In this document: positions 1-7,504 of the stretch, piece after piece
Position numbering within the stretch: position 1 is the first letter of the stretch
Layout of the letters: every line of letters begins with the position of its first letter
NCBI GenBank assembly: GCA_015223225.1
Contig: JADFCQ010000005.1
Location: 124,001-188,000 of the forward strand
Origin: Acetobacteraceae bacterium H6797
Lineage (GTDB): Bacteria > Pseudomonadota > Alphaproteobacteria > Acetobacterales > Acetobacteraceae
Reading direction: 5' to 3'
Length of the DNA: 64,000 bases
Made by a program: the position numbers and the translations under genes
Notes under the pieces: generated by a model
Databases searched by the model: none
The model's input: the letters and a program-made list of their open reading frames with translations, nothing else
What the model was told of the DNA's origin: nothing

Positions 1-404
1 TTGATCCGAAGCCGGCGCGCCGCGATGTCGAGCAGGGCCACATTGCCGCCGTGACTATTGACCATCACGAGCCGGCGCACGCCCGCCCGCGCCACCGATG
101 CGCCGATATCGACGATCAGGTCGAGCATGGTCTCGGCATTGGTCGTGAGTGTGCCCGGGAAGGCGAGATGCTCGACGGAAAGGCCGACCGACTGCGTCGG
201 CAGCACCAACACGGGGCAATCGGCCGGCAGGACGGCCAGCGTATACTCGATGACGCCGCGGTTGATCGTCGTATCGACCGAAACCGGCAGGTGCGGCCCA
301 TGCTGCTCGATGCTGGCGACGGGCAGCACGGCCACCGTATTGGCGGGCAAGGACTTGAAGGCGGGCCAGGGCAGGTCAGCCCAGTAACGCGAGGGGAGCG
401 GCAT
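1..404 (-). CDS. Creatininase-family amidohydrolase, N-terminal part (cut by window edge)
   Basis: Reading leftward from an ATG at 404, the frame stays open to base 1 (134 codons). It encodes a protein beginning MPLPSRYWADLPWPAF, with ASIEQHGPHLP near residue 36 and VNSHGGN near residue 117. The E-Q-H-G-P-H-L-P and N-x-H-G-G-N signatures are the metal-binding segments of the creatinine amidohydrolase family, which includes creatininase and the formamide hydrolases of cofactor pathways. The family uses a two-metal site to hydrolyse cyclic or linear amides in the cytoplasm. The C-terminal half lies outside the window, so the substrate cannot be guessed. It diverges from the Rieske oxygenase at 530 across about 125 bases, so the two may share a control region. 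Confidence 0.85.
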   Translation of the reverse strand, partial: MPLPSRYWADLPWPAFKSLPANTVAVLPVASIEQHGPHLPVSVDTTINRGVIEYTLAVLPADCPVLVLPTQSVGLSVEHLAFPGTLTTNAETMLDLIVDIGASVARAGVRRLVMVNSHGGNVALLDIAARRLRI

Positions 405-529
405 GTCGGTTCCTGTCGAATCTCTGCTGCCGCTACTCAACACCGGAGGGGCGATTTCGGGAAGCGAGGCATTGGCCCGAGTTTTCTGCGCTTATCGGCC
501 GCGATGCCCCGCGCAGGAGAGACAGAGCC

Positions 530-1546
530 ATGAAAGCGACCGAGACCCCGCTGCTTGAGCGTTTCTGGTATCCGGTCATGCCGCTGCAGATGCTGGAGGA
601 TGGGCCGAAGCCTTTCCGCCTGCTCGGCAAGGACATCGTCCTCTGGATAGACGGGGAGGGGCGGCCCTCCGCGCTGGAAGATCGCTGCTGCCATCGGACG
701 GCGAAGCTCTCGAAGGGCTTCTATGCTAATGGCATGCTGGCCTGCGGCTATCACGGCTGGGAGTTCAATGCCGAGGGCACCGTCATGCGCGTGCCGCAGC
801 GCCCAGTGGACAAGCAGGGGCGCACCAATATGCGCGTTCCGGCCTATCATTGCGTCGGCCGCTATGGCTACGCCTGGGTCGCGCTGGCCGAGCCGCTTTT
901 CGACATTCCCGATTTCGAGGAAGAAGCGGAAGGTTGCCGGCGGATCGACGAATTCTACGAGGTCTGGCAATGCGCCGGACTGCGCGTGATGGAGAACTCC
1001 TTCGATAACGCGCATTTCGCCTTCGTCCATCGCGCGAGCTTCGGCGACCAGGGCCACCCCGAACCCGCCAAGCTGGAGGTGGAGGAGTATGAGGACGGCT
1101 TCCTCTTCCGTTCGGAAGTGCCGGTGAGGAACCCGGCGGCGCAGAAGGAATTGCTGAAGATGGAGAGCGACACCACGGTGCGGCATATGCGCGCCCGCTG
1201 GTACGCCCCTTTCCTGCGTAAGCTGCGCATCACCTACCCGAATGGCCTCGTCCATACGATCGTGACGGGCGCGACGCCGATCGACGACCGGAGCAGCCAG
1301 ATCGTCCAATTCGTTTATCGCAACGACACGGAGGAGGAGGCGCCGGCCGCCAAGGTCATCGCCTTCGACCGGCAGGTGACCGAGGAGGACCGCGAAATCC
1401 TCGAGAGCACCGATTGGGATGTACCGCTCGACCAGACCGGGCTCGAGATGAACATGCCCTCCGACCGGCCCGGCGTGGTCATGCGTCGCCAGCTTCTCCA
1501 GCTGATTGAAAAGCACGGCGGCAATACACGCCAGGCAGCCGAGTAG
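530..1546 (+). CDS. Rieske [2Fe-2S] non-heme iron oxygenase, oxygenase component
   Basis: 338 residues. The Rieske cluster ligands are seen as C53-x-H55 and C72-x2-H75. The mononuclear iron site is suggested by ENSFDNAHFAFVH (residues 155-167, with H162 and H167). This layout matches the single-chain oxygenases of the VanA / pheophorbide a oxygenase-like group, which demethylate or hydroxylate aromatic or cyclic substrates using electrons from a separate reductase. No reductase or ferredoxin gene lies next to it. AGGAGA about ten bases before the ATG supports the start. The neighbouring divergent creatininase-type amidase suggests, weakly, a shared catabolic role. The substrate is unknown. 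Confidence 0.88.
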   Translation: MKATETPLLERFWYPVMPLQMLEDGPKPFRLLGKDIVLWIDGEGRPSALEDRCCHRTAKLSKGFYANGMLACGYHGWEFNAEGTVMRVPQRPVDKQGRTNMRVPAYHCVGRYGYAWVALAEPLFDIPDFEEEAEGCRRIDEFYEVWQCAGLRVMENSFDNAHFAFVHRASFGDQGHPEPAKLEVEEYEDGFLFRSEVPVRNPAAQKELLKMESDTTVRHMRARWYAPFLRKLRITYPNGLVHTIVTGATPIDDRSSQIVQFVYRNDTEEEAPAAKVIAFDRQVTEEDREILESTDWDVPLDQTGLEMNMPSDRPGVVMRRQLLQLIEKHGGNTRQAAE

Positions 1547-1549
1547 AGC

Positions 1550-2695
1550 TTACAGGCCGGCGATGCGGGCCACGGCTCGCGCGGCCGCCTCGCTGGGACT
1601 GCCGCCTTGGGGCGGGCGCAGCATATCCATTACAGCCGAGAAGCCGGCGCGCTGTTGGTCGGCTATCGCCGCATTCTCCAGCAGGCCGACCAGCGCATCG
1701 GCCAGGCGCTCGGGTGTGCAATCGCCCTGAAGGAGTTCCGGAATGATGAGGCGCTGCGCGAGCAGATTGACGATGCTTACGTAGTCGACCTTGATGATCC
1801 GGCGCGCGATCGCAGCGGAGATCGGATTGACGCGATAGCCCACCACCATCGGCACGCCGGCAAGGGCGACTTCGAGGCTGGAAGTGCCTGACTTGATCAG
1901 CCCAGCATGAGCGGCGGCGTAGGCGTCGTGCTTCTCCTCGATACTGCGGACCAGAATAGGCGCGGGCTGCCAATGGGCGGCGACCTCGCGCACTGCCTCT
2001 TCGACCGTGCCTGCCAGCGGCACGATGGGCCGCAGGCCGGGCACCCGCTGTGCCGTCAGCGCGAGCGCCTCACCGAAGATGGGCAGAAGGCGGCGAATTT
2101 CCGTGACTCTACTGCCGGGCATGACGAGCAGGGGGCGCTCGTTCGGCCTGATACCGTGCCTGGAGCGGAACCGTGCTGCGTCACCAAGATCGGCGCCACT
2201 TTCGAGCACGGGATGGCCCACGAACTCTGCGCGTATGCCGTGGGCCTGGAAGAAGGCCGGCTCGAAGGGCAGGAGGCAAAGGATATCGTCCACCTGCCGC
2301 GCGATCTTCTTCACGCGGCCCTGCCGCCATGCCCAAACCTGTGGCGCGACGTAATGCACAACCTTGATGCCGAGGGGCTTCAGGCGCTCTGCCGCACGGA
2401 GGGTGAAGCCGGGGCTGTCGATGGTGACGACGACGGCAGGGCGTCGGGCCGCGATATCGGCCACCGTTTGATCCAGCCGCCGCGCCAGATGCCTGATCTT
2501 GGGCAGGACTTCGAGAAAGCCCATCAGCGCCAGTTCATGCATGGGGAAGAGGGAGGAGAGGCCCTTTTCCTCCATTCGAGCGCCGCCGATGCCAGCGAAG
2601 CTCACGCCGGGTACGAGCGCCTGCATCGCATCCATGAGCCGGGCGCCCAGCACGTCGCCCGAGGCCTCGCCGGCGATGATATAAACATCGGGCAT
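1550..2695 (-). CDS. lpxB: Lipid-A-disaccharide synthase LpxB
   Basis: 381 residues, the normal length for LpxB. It begins MPDVYIIAGEASGDVLGARLM, the hallmark N-terminal glycine-rich segment, and carries FVGHPVLES, LLVMPGSRVTEIRRLLP and KSGTSSLEVALAGVPMVVGYR in the expected order for a GT19 glycosyltransferase. LpxB joins UDP-2,3-diacylglucosamine to lipid X to give the lipid A disaccharide at the inner face of the cytoplasmic membrane. Its ATG shares one base with the stop of the upstream carbon-nitrogen hydrolase (TAATG), so translation is probably coupled. This differs from the common lpxD-fabZ-lpxA-lpxB order, none of whose other members are nearby. Confidence 0.96.
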   Translation of the reverse strand: MPDVYIIAGEASGDVLGARLMDAMQALVPGVSFAGIGGARMEEKGLSSLFPMHELALMGFLEVLPKIRHLARRLDQTVADIAARRPAVVVTIDSPGFTLRAAERLKPLGIKVVHYVAPQVWAWRQGRVKKIARQVDDILCLLPFEPAFFQAHGIRAEFVGHPVLESGADLGDAARFRSRHGIRPNERPLLVMPGSRVTEIRRLLPIFGEALALTAQRVPGLRPIVPLAGTVEEAVREVAAHWQPAPILVRSIEEKHDAYAAAHAGLIKSGTSSLEVALAGVPMVVGYRVNPISAAIARRIIKVDYVSIVNLLAQRLIIPELLQGDCTPERLADALVGLLENAAIADQQRAGFSAVMDMLRPPQGGSPSEAAARAVARIAGL

Positions 2696-3576
2696 TAGCG
2701 ATACTCGGCCAAAGCCGGGCGCTCGAACCGCGCCGAGGGCCAGTCCCGATGGTTCAGCACCGCGCCTTCACGACGCACTGTCTCGATCAACTGAGGATCG
2801 AGATCGGCGAAGACCCATTCGGCGCGGTCGAGGGCACCCTGGGCCAGAACGCCGTCTTCCGGTAAGCCCCTATCGACCGGGCCGAAGACCGCCGCGCGGC
2901 CGCGATTGACATCAAGGGCCGCCGACCACGGCGCGACACCCACCGTGGGGCAGATCGCGACATAGCACTGGTTCTCCATGGCCCGGGCTGCCGCACCGAT
3001 CCGCACGCGGTTGAAGCCGTGAAGGCTGTCGGTGCAGGAGGGCGCTAGGATCAGCCACGCCCCGGCCTCGACCTGAGCGCGCACATGGTCGGGGAATTCG
3101 ACGTCGTAGCAGATCGAGATGCCGATCATGCCCCAGGGTGTCTCGAAGATCGAAGGTCCCGCGCCAGCGGAAACGCCCCAGCGCTCGTCCTCGAAACGCG
3201 TCATCTGCCGTTTGTCCTGGAAGGCATATCTGCCGTCAGGGCGGATGAGCGGCGCCCTGTTGTGGACCCGGCCATCCGGCCCGGCCATGGGCAGCGAGCC
3301 GGGGAGGAGCCAGATGTTGTGCTTGAGCGCGGCTTTCTGCATCGCGGCCAGAATGCCATCCGCGGCGGGCACCATGGCCGCGAGTTCCTCTGCCTCCGTG
3401 GCAGGCGAGGCATTGGCCAAGGCGGAGCCGAGCTCGACGCAGGCATATTCGGGCATGACCGCGAGATCGGCGCCACGGAGCTTGGCCTCGCTCAGCCAGC
3501 GGTCGAGCTTGGCAGCGTAATCGGTAAGGCTTCCGGGTCGTTCGACCGGGTATTGCAGGAGCGCGAGACGTAGCAT
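2695..3576 (-). CDS. Carbon-nitrogen hydrolase (nitrilase superfamily)
   Basis: 293 residues with the full catalytic triad of the superfamily: Glu43 in VMPEYACVE, Lys122 in QDKRQMTRFE, and nucleophile Cys156 in GISICYDVEFPD. Members hydrolyse amides or transfer amide groups in the cytoplasm. The sequence lacks a signal peptide and resembles the plain aliphatic amidase / omega-amidase-like branch rather than apolipoprotein N-acyltransferase. It sits between a GNAT acetyltransferase and lpxB with one-base stop/start overlaps on both sides, so all three are likely made together. GNAT and nitrilase domains are also found fused in single proteins elsewhere, which supports a joint step. The substrate is not known. 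Confidence 0.9.
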   Translation of the reverse strand: MLRLALLQYPVERPGSLTDYAAKLDRWLSEAKLRGADLAVMPEYACVELGSALANASPATEAEELAAMVPAADGILAAMQKAALKHNIWLLPGSLPMAGPDGRVHNRAPLIRPDGRYAFQDKRQMTRFEDERWGVSAGAGPSIFETPWGMIGISICYDVEFPDHVRAQVEAGAWLILAPSCTDSLHGFNRVRIGAAARAMENQCYVAICPTVGVAPWSAALDVNRGRAAVFGPVDRGLPEDGVLAQGALDRAEWVFADLDPQLIETVRREGAVLNHRDWPSARFERPALAEYR

Positions 3577-4190
3577 CAGCCGATCACCTGGCCCGAAAGA
3601 GACTTTACCCAGAAAGCGAGGGGATGGCTCGTCTCGGCCTCCGCCCCGATTTCGTTCCAGTCGAAATGGCAGACGAGATCGGGGCGCTTGGCATAGCCGC
3701 GCTTCATCCAGAACGCATCCAGAGGCAGATAGTCTCTGGGCTTCAGCGGATGCGTGGGTTCGCGGATCACGGCGCAGAAGGTGCAGCGATCAAGGCCGAT
3801 CCGTTGCGCATGGGCTTCCCGCTCGGCGAAAAAGCGGACGCCCGCGCCCTGGCCGCGATAGGCGCTCAACAGCACCGATTCACCGAAATAGCACCATTGG
3901 CCGACATCATACCCGGCGGCGCGGAAGGTGTCGGCGACGGGGCCATGAGTTTGCGTCATGGGCTGGCAGGTGGCTGCACCAACGGGCTTCTCGCCGTCGA
4001 ACGCCACGATCACGGCCGCGCCGGGGCTCTCCGCATAGGACCGAAGATAGCCGCGCTCATAGACGGCATCGCCTTCGTATAGATAGGGCCATTCCCGGAA
4101 GACGGCGATGCGAAGGGCCGCGAGATCGGAAAGGAAGGGCTCGAGCGCGGGGCCGGTCAGCGTCTCGAAGCGAAGGGTAGGATGCACCAT
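3576..4190 (-). CDS. GNAT-family N-acetyltransferase
   Basis: 204 residues. The acetyl-CoA pyrophosphate-binding loop is visible as SAYRGQGAGVRFFAERE in the second half, preceded by a strand like the GNAT beta4 (YFGESVLLS). A late segment (FWMKRGYAKRPDL) looks like the usual C-terminal GNAT region. Proteins of this group acetylate amines on small molecules, peptides or proteins. The stop overlaps the start of the downstream carbon-nitrogen hydrolase (TGATG), and the GPP34 gene lies 38 bases upstream on the same strand. Acetylation followed by amide hydrolysis, or the reverse, is a reasonable guess for the pair, but the substrate cannot be read from the sequence. Confidence 0.87.
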   Translation of the reverse strand: MVHPTLRFETLTGPALEPFLSDLAALRIAVFREWPYLYEGDAVYERGYLRSYAESPGAAVIVAFDGEKPVGAATCQPMTQTHGPVADTFRAAGYDVGQWCYFGESVLLSAYRGQGAGVRFFAEREAHAQRIGLDRCTFCAVIREPTHPLKPRDYLPLDAFWMKRGYAKRPDLVCHFDWNEIGAEAETSHPLAFWVKSLSGQVIG

Positions 4191-4228
4191 GCCCTCTGCT
4201 TAGAGCAGAAAGGGCATGGCGTGAATCC

Positions 4229-4879
4229 TCACATCATCGGCGCGAAACGGGCGATCTCGATGAAGATGTCCCGCACGGCTTGCGAGAGGGAGCGGTTGAG
4301 CTCTTCGAGGTCCGCCACCTGATCGATCCGAGTCTGGGCCTTATCCAGTTCCTCGGGGCTGAGGAGCAGCGCGAAGAGGCCGGCGGCGCGGCAGAGGCCG
4401 ATCAGCAGGCAGTCGCGCGGCTCGGGGATCTCATCCTTGAAGATGACATCCATGATCCGCGCCTTCACCTCGCGCTCTTCCTTGTCGGAAATCACCGGGT
4501 AGCGGCGCTCCGGGAAGATCCAGAGGAAGCGGCCCTCCTCCTTGCGCAGGATGCCGCGGGCGACGAGGCGGTCGAAGAGTTCATCGCGGTAGGATTCGAC
4601 GTCGCGCGCCAGGGTCTCGATCCAGTAGCGGCTGTCTTCCTGGCGCGGGCTCGAGACGATGGTTTCCAGCACCCGATCGAAGAGTGCATCACCGGTCGGT
4701 GTGCGGTCCGGCACGAAGAGGCGGCTGGTGTCGGTGTCGATACGGTTGGCCAGCGCCAGCTCGGCCAGGATGGCGCCGACAAGAGCATAGTCACCGGCGG
4801 GCGCGGCACGTTCCATGAGCCGGCCCGTTTGATCGTCGAGCATGAGGAGCAGCAGCTCCTCCGGCATGGTCAAAGGCAT
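4229..4879 (-). CDS. GPP34 (Golgi phosphoprotein 3-like) family protein
   Basis: 216 residues, mostly helical. It opens with MPEELLLLMLDDQTGRLM, the segment that begins GPP34 domains, and continues with ELALANRI, RDELFDRLVARGILRKEEGRFLWIFPERRYPV and a long C-terminal helical part. The eukaryotic member GOLPH3 binds phosphatidylinositol-4-phosphate at Golgi membranes. Bacterial members are uncharacterised for the most part and are often assumed to bind lipids. A clear GGAGAGG precedes the ATG. It is the first gene of a leftward run that ends in lpxB, so a link to envelope lipids is conceivable, though this rests on position only. Confidence 0.85.
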   Translation of the reverse strand: MPLTMPEELLLLMLDDQTGRLMERAAPAGDYALVGAILAELALANRIDTDTSRLFVPDRTPTGDALFDRVLETIVSSPRQEDSRYWIETLARDVESYRDELFDRLVARGILRKEEGRFLWIFPERRYPVISDKEEREVKARIMDVIFKDEIPEPRDCLLIGLCRAAGLFALLLSPEELDKAQTRIDQVADLEELNRSLSQAVRDIFIEIARFAPMM

Positions 4880-4967
4880 GTTGGCGTCCTCTCCGGGAAT
4901 CAGGGCAATACCGTCCGCTGACGCAGGCTGGACGTCAACGGGGAAGTAATGAGGTTTTTGTGGCCCT

Positions 4968-5999
4968 TTAGGCCGAAACTGTTGCCTGTACGAAAGCGGC
5001 GATACCGTTCTCGACCACTTCCCGCGGCAGGTCCCTCAGGATGAAGACCAGGCGCGACCGTCTGTCGTCCCCTTCCGGCCAGGATTCTAGCGTGGCCGGC
5101 GGGTGCCAGACATGCTGGACGCCGTGGATCACGACCGGCTTCTCATGGCCTTCCAGGTTCAGCAAGCCCTTGATACGCAAGACGGAATCGCCGCGCGTCG
5201 CGGTCAGCATCTCAAGGAAGCTGGCTAGGCCGGTCCAGGGCAGGGGCCTGTCATAGGTGAGGCAAAAGGCGGCGATGCGGTCATCGTGGCGATTATGGTC
5301 GTGATGGTGGCCGTGACCATGGTGGTGGTGATGATGCCCGGCCTCATGAGCCTCGGCATCGAGCCAGCGACGAACATCCGCCACCTTGCTGCCGGGATCG
5401 AAGGGGCCCGCTTCAAGCAATGCTGCCGGATCGATCACGCCATGGGCAGCGGTCAGGATCGGTGCGGCCGGGTTCAAAGCTCGCAAGCGGGCGCTCAGGG
5501 CCTCGAGCTGCGCGGCGCCCGCGAGATCGGCCTTCGTCAGCACGATGCGGTCCGCCATGGCGGCCTGCTTCACGGCCTCCATCTGTTCGTCGAGTGTGGC
5601 GCCGCCATTGACGGCATCCACCAGCGTCACGACCCCGTCGAGCCGGAAGTGCCGTGCGACGGAGGCATCGCTCATCAGCGTATGCAAAATGGGGGCTGGA
5701 TCGGCGAGGCCCGTCGTCTCGATCACCACCCGCTTCATGGGATGGCCGCCCCGAGCACGGAGCGCCAAGCGGCCCAGTGCCTCGACCAGATCGCCCCGCA
5801 CCGTGCAGCATAGGCAGCCGGCGTTGAGCAGGACGGTGTCCTCATCAAGCCTGTCGACCAGAAGGTGGTCGAGGCCGATCTCGCCGAATTCGTTGATGAG
5901 CACCGCCGTATCGGCCAGGGCCGGGTGACGGAGCAGGTTGTTGAGGAGCGTCGTCTTCCCGGCACCCAGAAAGCCGGTCAGGACCGTCAGCGGGATCAT
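4968..5999 (-). CDS. COG0523 (CobW/ZigA-type) zinc-linked GTPase metallochaperone
   Basis: 343 residues from the ATG at 5999, whose A-T-G-A overlaps the stop of hisI. The open frame runs further upstream, but that part is antisense-like and carries no family sequence. Walker A GFLGAGKTT lies at residues 9-17 and the metal motif G-C-L-C-C at 61-65. A GTPase N-K-x-D-type motif appears as VLTKADLAG. A histidine tract (HHHHHHGHGHHHDHN) follows the GTPase domain, and a CobW C-terminal domain ends the protein. COG0523 members deliver zinc or other metals to client enzymes in the cytoplasm. Location next to zur and behind a Zur box argues for a zinc-starvation role and against cobalamin synthesis. 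Confidence 0.92.
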   Translation of the reverse strand: MIPLTVLTGFLGAGKTTLLNNLLRHPALADTAVLINEFGEIGLDHLLVDRLDEDTVLLNAGCLCCTVRGDLVEALGRLALRARGGHPMKRVVIETTGLADPAPILHTLMSDASVARHFRLDGVVTLVDAVNGGATLDEQMEAVKQAAMADRIVLTKADLAGAAQLEALSARLRALNPAAPILTAAHGVIDPAALLEAGPFDPGSKVADVRRWLDAEAHEAGHHHHHHGHGHHHDHNRHDDRIAAFCLTYDRPLPWTGLASFLEMLTATRGDSVLRIKGLLNLEGHEKPVVIHGVQHVWHPPATLESWPEGDDRRSRLVFILRDLPREVVENGIAAFVQATVSA

Positions 6000-6481
6000 C
6001 GCGCAGCTCCATGGTGATGGTGCGCATGGGATGCACCGTAAAGCTCCTCGGGGTTCTTTTCTGGCTGGGCGATCGGCACTAGAGCCCCGTCGCGGATGGC
6101 CATGAAGAAGCAGTTGCGACGGCCGGTATGGCAGGCGACCCCATCCTGATCGACCAGGGCGAGCAGCGTGTCGCCGTCGCAATCGAGGCGTAGGTCCACA
6201 AGCCGTTGCTGTTGCCCGCTGGTCTCGCCCTTGCGCCACAGCGCCTTGCGGCTGCGGCTGTAATAACAGACCCGGCCCGTCGCGAGCGTCTCGGCGACGG
6301 ACTCCTTGTTCATCCAGGCCATCATCAGCACCTCACCGGTATCGTGCTGCTGGGCGATGGCGGGGATGAGCCCATTGGCATCGAAACTCACCGCGGCGAG
6401 GAAGGCCGCGATGGCCTCCTGGCCCGGCGCGGCATAGGCGGCGGGCAGGTTTTCGGTCAGGGATGTGGTGGAGCCGGTCAT
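5996..6481 (-). CDS. hisI: Phosphoribosyl-AMP cyclohydrolase with His-rich tail
   Basis: 161 residues, longer than the usual 110-140. HisI opens the purine ring of phosphoribosyl-AMP in step three of histidine synthesis. The metal residues are intact: D100-C101-D102-x-D104 for magnesium and Cys101, Cys117 and Cys124 (ACHTGRRNCF) for zinc. It therefore looks like a normal zinc enzyme, not a zinc-free stand-in. The tail ends SHAHHHHGAAR. It is not in a his operon: it shares a transcript with the COG0523 GTPase and starts three bases after a Zur box. A second, housekeeping hisI elsewhere in the genome would fit, but cannot be checked here. Confidence 0.93.
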   Translation of the reverse strand: MTGSTTSLTENLPAAYAAPGQEAIAAFLAAVSFDANGLIPAIAQQHDTGEVLMMAWMNKESVAETLATGRVCYYSRSRKALWRKGETSGQQQRLVDLRLDCDGDTLLALVDQDGVACHTGRRNCFFMAIRDGALVPIAQPEKNPEELYGASHAHHHHGAAR

Positions 6482-6483
6482 GC

Positions 6484-6496
6484 GTTATTATATAAC
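6484..6496. promoter_or_regulatory. Probable Zur operator between hisI and zur
   Basis: GTTATTATATAAC at this position is a 13-base inverted repeat (GTTAT-TAT-ATAAC). It differs at one base from the core of the Escherichia coli Zur box, GTTATANTATAAC. It lies three bases from the hisI ATG and 37 bases before the zur ATG, so bound Zur would block hisI-COG0523 transcription and could autoregulate zur. The call rests on sequence match and on the zinc-related genes on both sides. Confidence 0.75.
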
Positions 6497-6532
6497 ACGC
6501 AGCTTCGGGAACTGGAGAGGGGCAAGTCGGGC

Positions 6533-7048
6533 ATGAGGGCATTGAGCGCGGATAAGGAGCTCGAGCACGCTTTGGAGGAAGCCGCAGCGCTTTGCATGAG
6601 GCGGGGCGCGAGCCTGACTGAGCTTCGGCGGCAGGTGCTCGGGCTGATCCTCTCGGAAGCCCAGCCCATCGGCGCATACGCATTGCTCGATAGGCTCAAG
6701 GCCGAGCGCCCCGGTGCGGCCCCGCCCACGGTCTACCGTGCGCTCGATTTCCTGCTCGATCAGGGTCTCGTCCATAAGGTCGAGCGGCTGAACGCCTATG
6801 TGGGCTGTGCCGAACCGGTCGCCGATCACTGCTGCCATAACCATGACCACCATCACGAGCACCCGGCCCATGATCATGGCCATCCGCATCAGTTCCTAAT
6901 CTGCAAGCAGTGCGGCAAGGCTATCGAGATGAGCGATGTCGGCGTGCAGAGCGCCATCAAGGCTGCGGCCGAACGGCTCGGCTTCCACATCGCCCGCGCC
7001 TCGGTCGAGGTTGAGGGAACCTGCTCGGAATGTGCCGCAGTGGCTTGA
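6533..7048 (+). CDS. zur: Fur-family zinc uptake regulator Zur
   Basis: 171 residues from the ATG at 6533, with GGAGAGG upstream. The open frame extends further back, but over hisI antisense sequence. A winged-helix DNA-binding part spans roughly residues 20-88 (LTELRRQVLGLIL, PTVYRALDFLLDQGLVHKVE). A dimerisation domain follows with the structural zinc cysteines C124-x2-C127 and C164-x2-C167. Between them is a histidine-rich insertion (CCHNHDHHHEHPAHDHGHPH). Fur family members repress metal genes when loaded with metal. Assignment to Zur, not Fur, comes from the adjacent Zur box and the divergent COG0523-hisI pair. Confidence 0.88.
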   Translation: MRALSADKELEHALEEAAALCMRRGASLTELRRQVLGLILSEAQPIGAYALLDRLKAERPGAAPPTVYRALDFLLDQGLVHKVERLNAYVGCAEPVADHCCHNHDHHHEHPAHDHGHPHQFLICKQCGKAIEMSDVGVQSAIKAAAERLGFHIARASVEVEGTCSECAAVA

Positions 7049-7055
7049 TCTTTCA

Positions 7056-7487
7056 TCAAAAGGGCAGGGGCTTAATATCCGGCTCCACCCAGCGCCGCCG
7101 TGCCTCCGGCGTGAAAATGACGCCTTCCGACCAGTGTTCCAGCACCCATCGCTTGCTGCCATAAGGGGAGGCGATAAGCGCGTTGAGTGCCAGATGGAGC
7201 GGTTCGTCCGTGTCCCTGGCATCCAGAAAGGCCCTGACCGCCCGTAGCGAGGCGAAGGTGATGGTCTCGTGATAGCCCCGCGTGTCAGAATTGGGCACGC
7301 CCGTTGCCTCGTTATAGGCGCGGATGATCGCCGGCATGTCGCGCTCGGGTACGAATTTGGGCCGGCGACATAGCAGCCAAGCAGCGGCAGCCAGATGCGC
7401 CGCATGCGTCCATTCGGGCTTCGGTAGGCTACGATCCAGCAGGCCCAGGCCGATACGGTCAATGGCGGCTTCGTCACTGAAGACCAT
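7056..7487 (-). CDS. Uncharacterised protein, 143 residues
   Basis: I do not recognise this family. The start is taken at the ATG at 7487, because the open sequence further upstream is antisense to the neighbouring SDR and has a shadow-like composition. The protein is soluble, without a signal peptide. It contains EWTHAAHLAAAAWLL, a conserved-looking aromatic/histidine motif, then NEATGVPNSDTRGYHETITFASLRAVRAFLDARD and a tryptophan-rich end (RWVLEHWSEGVIFTPEARRRWVEPDI). It converges on zur with only seven bases between stops, and lies 17 bases upstream of the SDR stop on its own strand. No function is proposed. Confidence 0.7.
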   Translation of the reverse strand: MVFSDEAAIDRIGLGLLDRSLPKPEWTHAAHLAAAAWLLCRRPKFVPERDMPAIIRAYNEATGVPNSDTRGYHETITFASLRAVRAFLDARDTDEPLHLALNALIASPYGSKRWVLEHWSEGVIFTPEARRRWVEPDIKPLPF

Positions 7488-7504
7488 CGAATTAACTCCT
7501 GATT

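Noticed and set aside
5270..5345. Repeat-like CAT/CAC-rich tract, possible simple repeat or CRISPR-like unit
   Set aside because: It codes the histidine tract of the COG0523 protein; there are no spaced direct repeats.
6000..6239. N-terminal extension of the COG0523 GTPase by 80 residues
   Set aside because: The GTPase motif needs an N-terminus at 5999 (MIPLTVLTGFLGAGKTT), which also gives the ATGA overlap with hisI; the extension is out-of-frame hisI.
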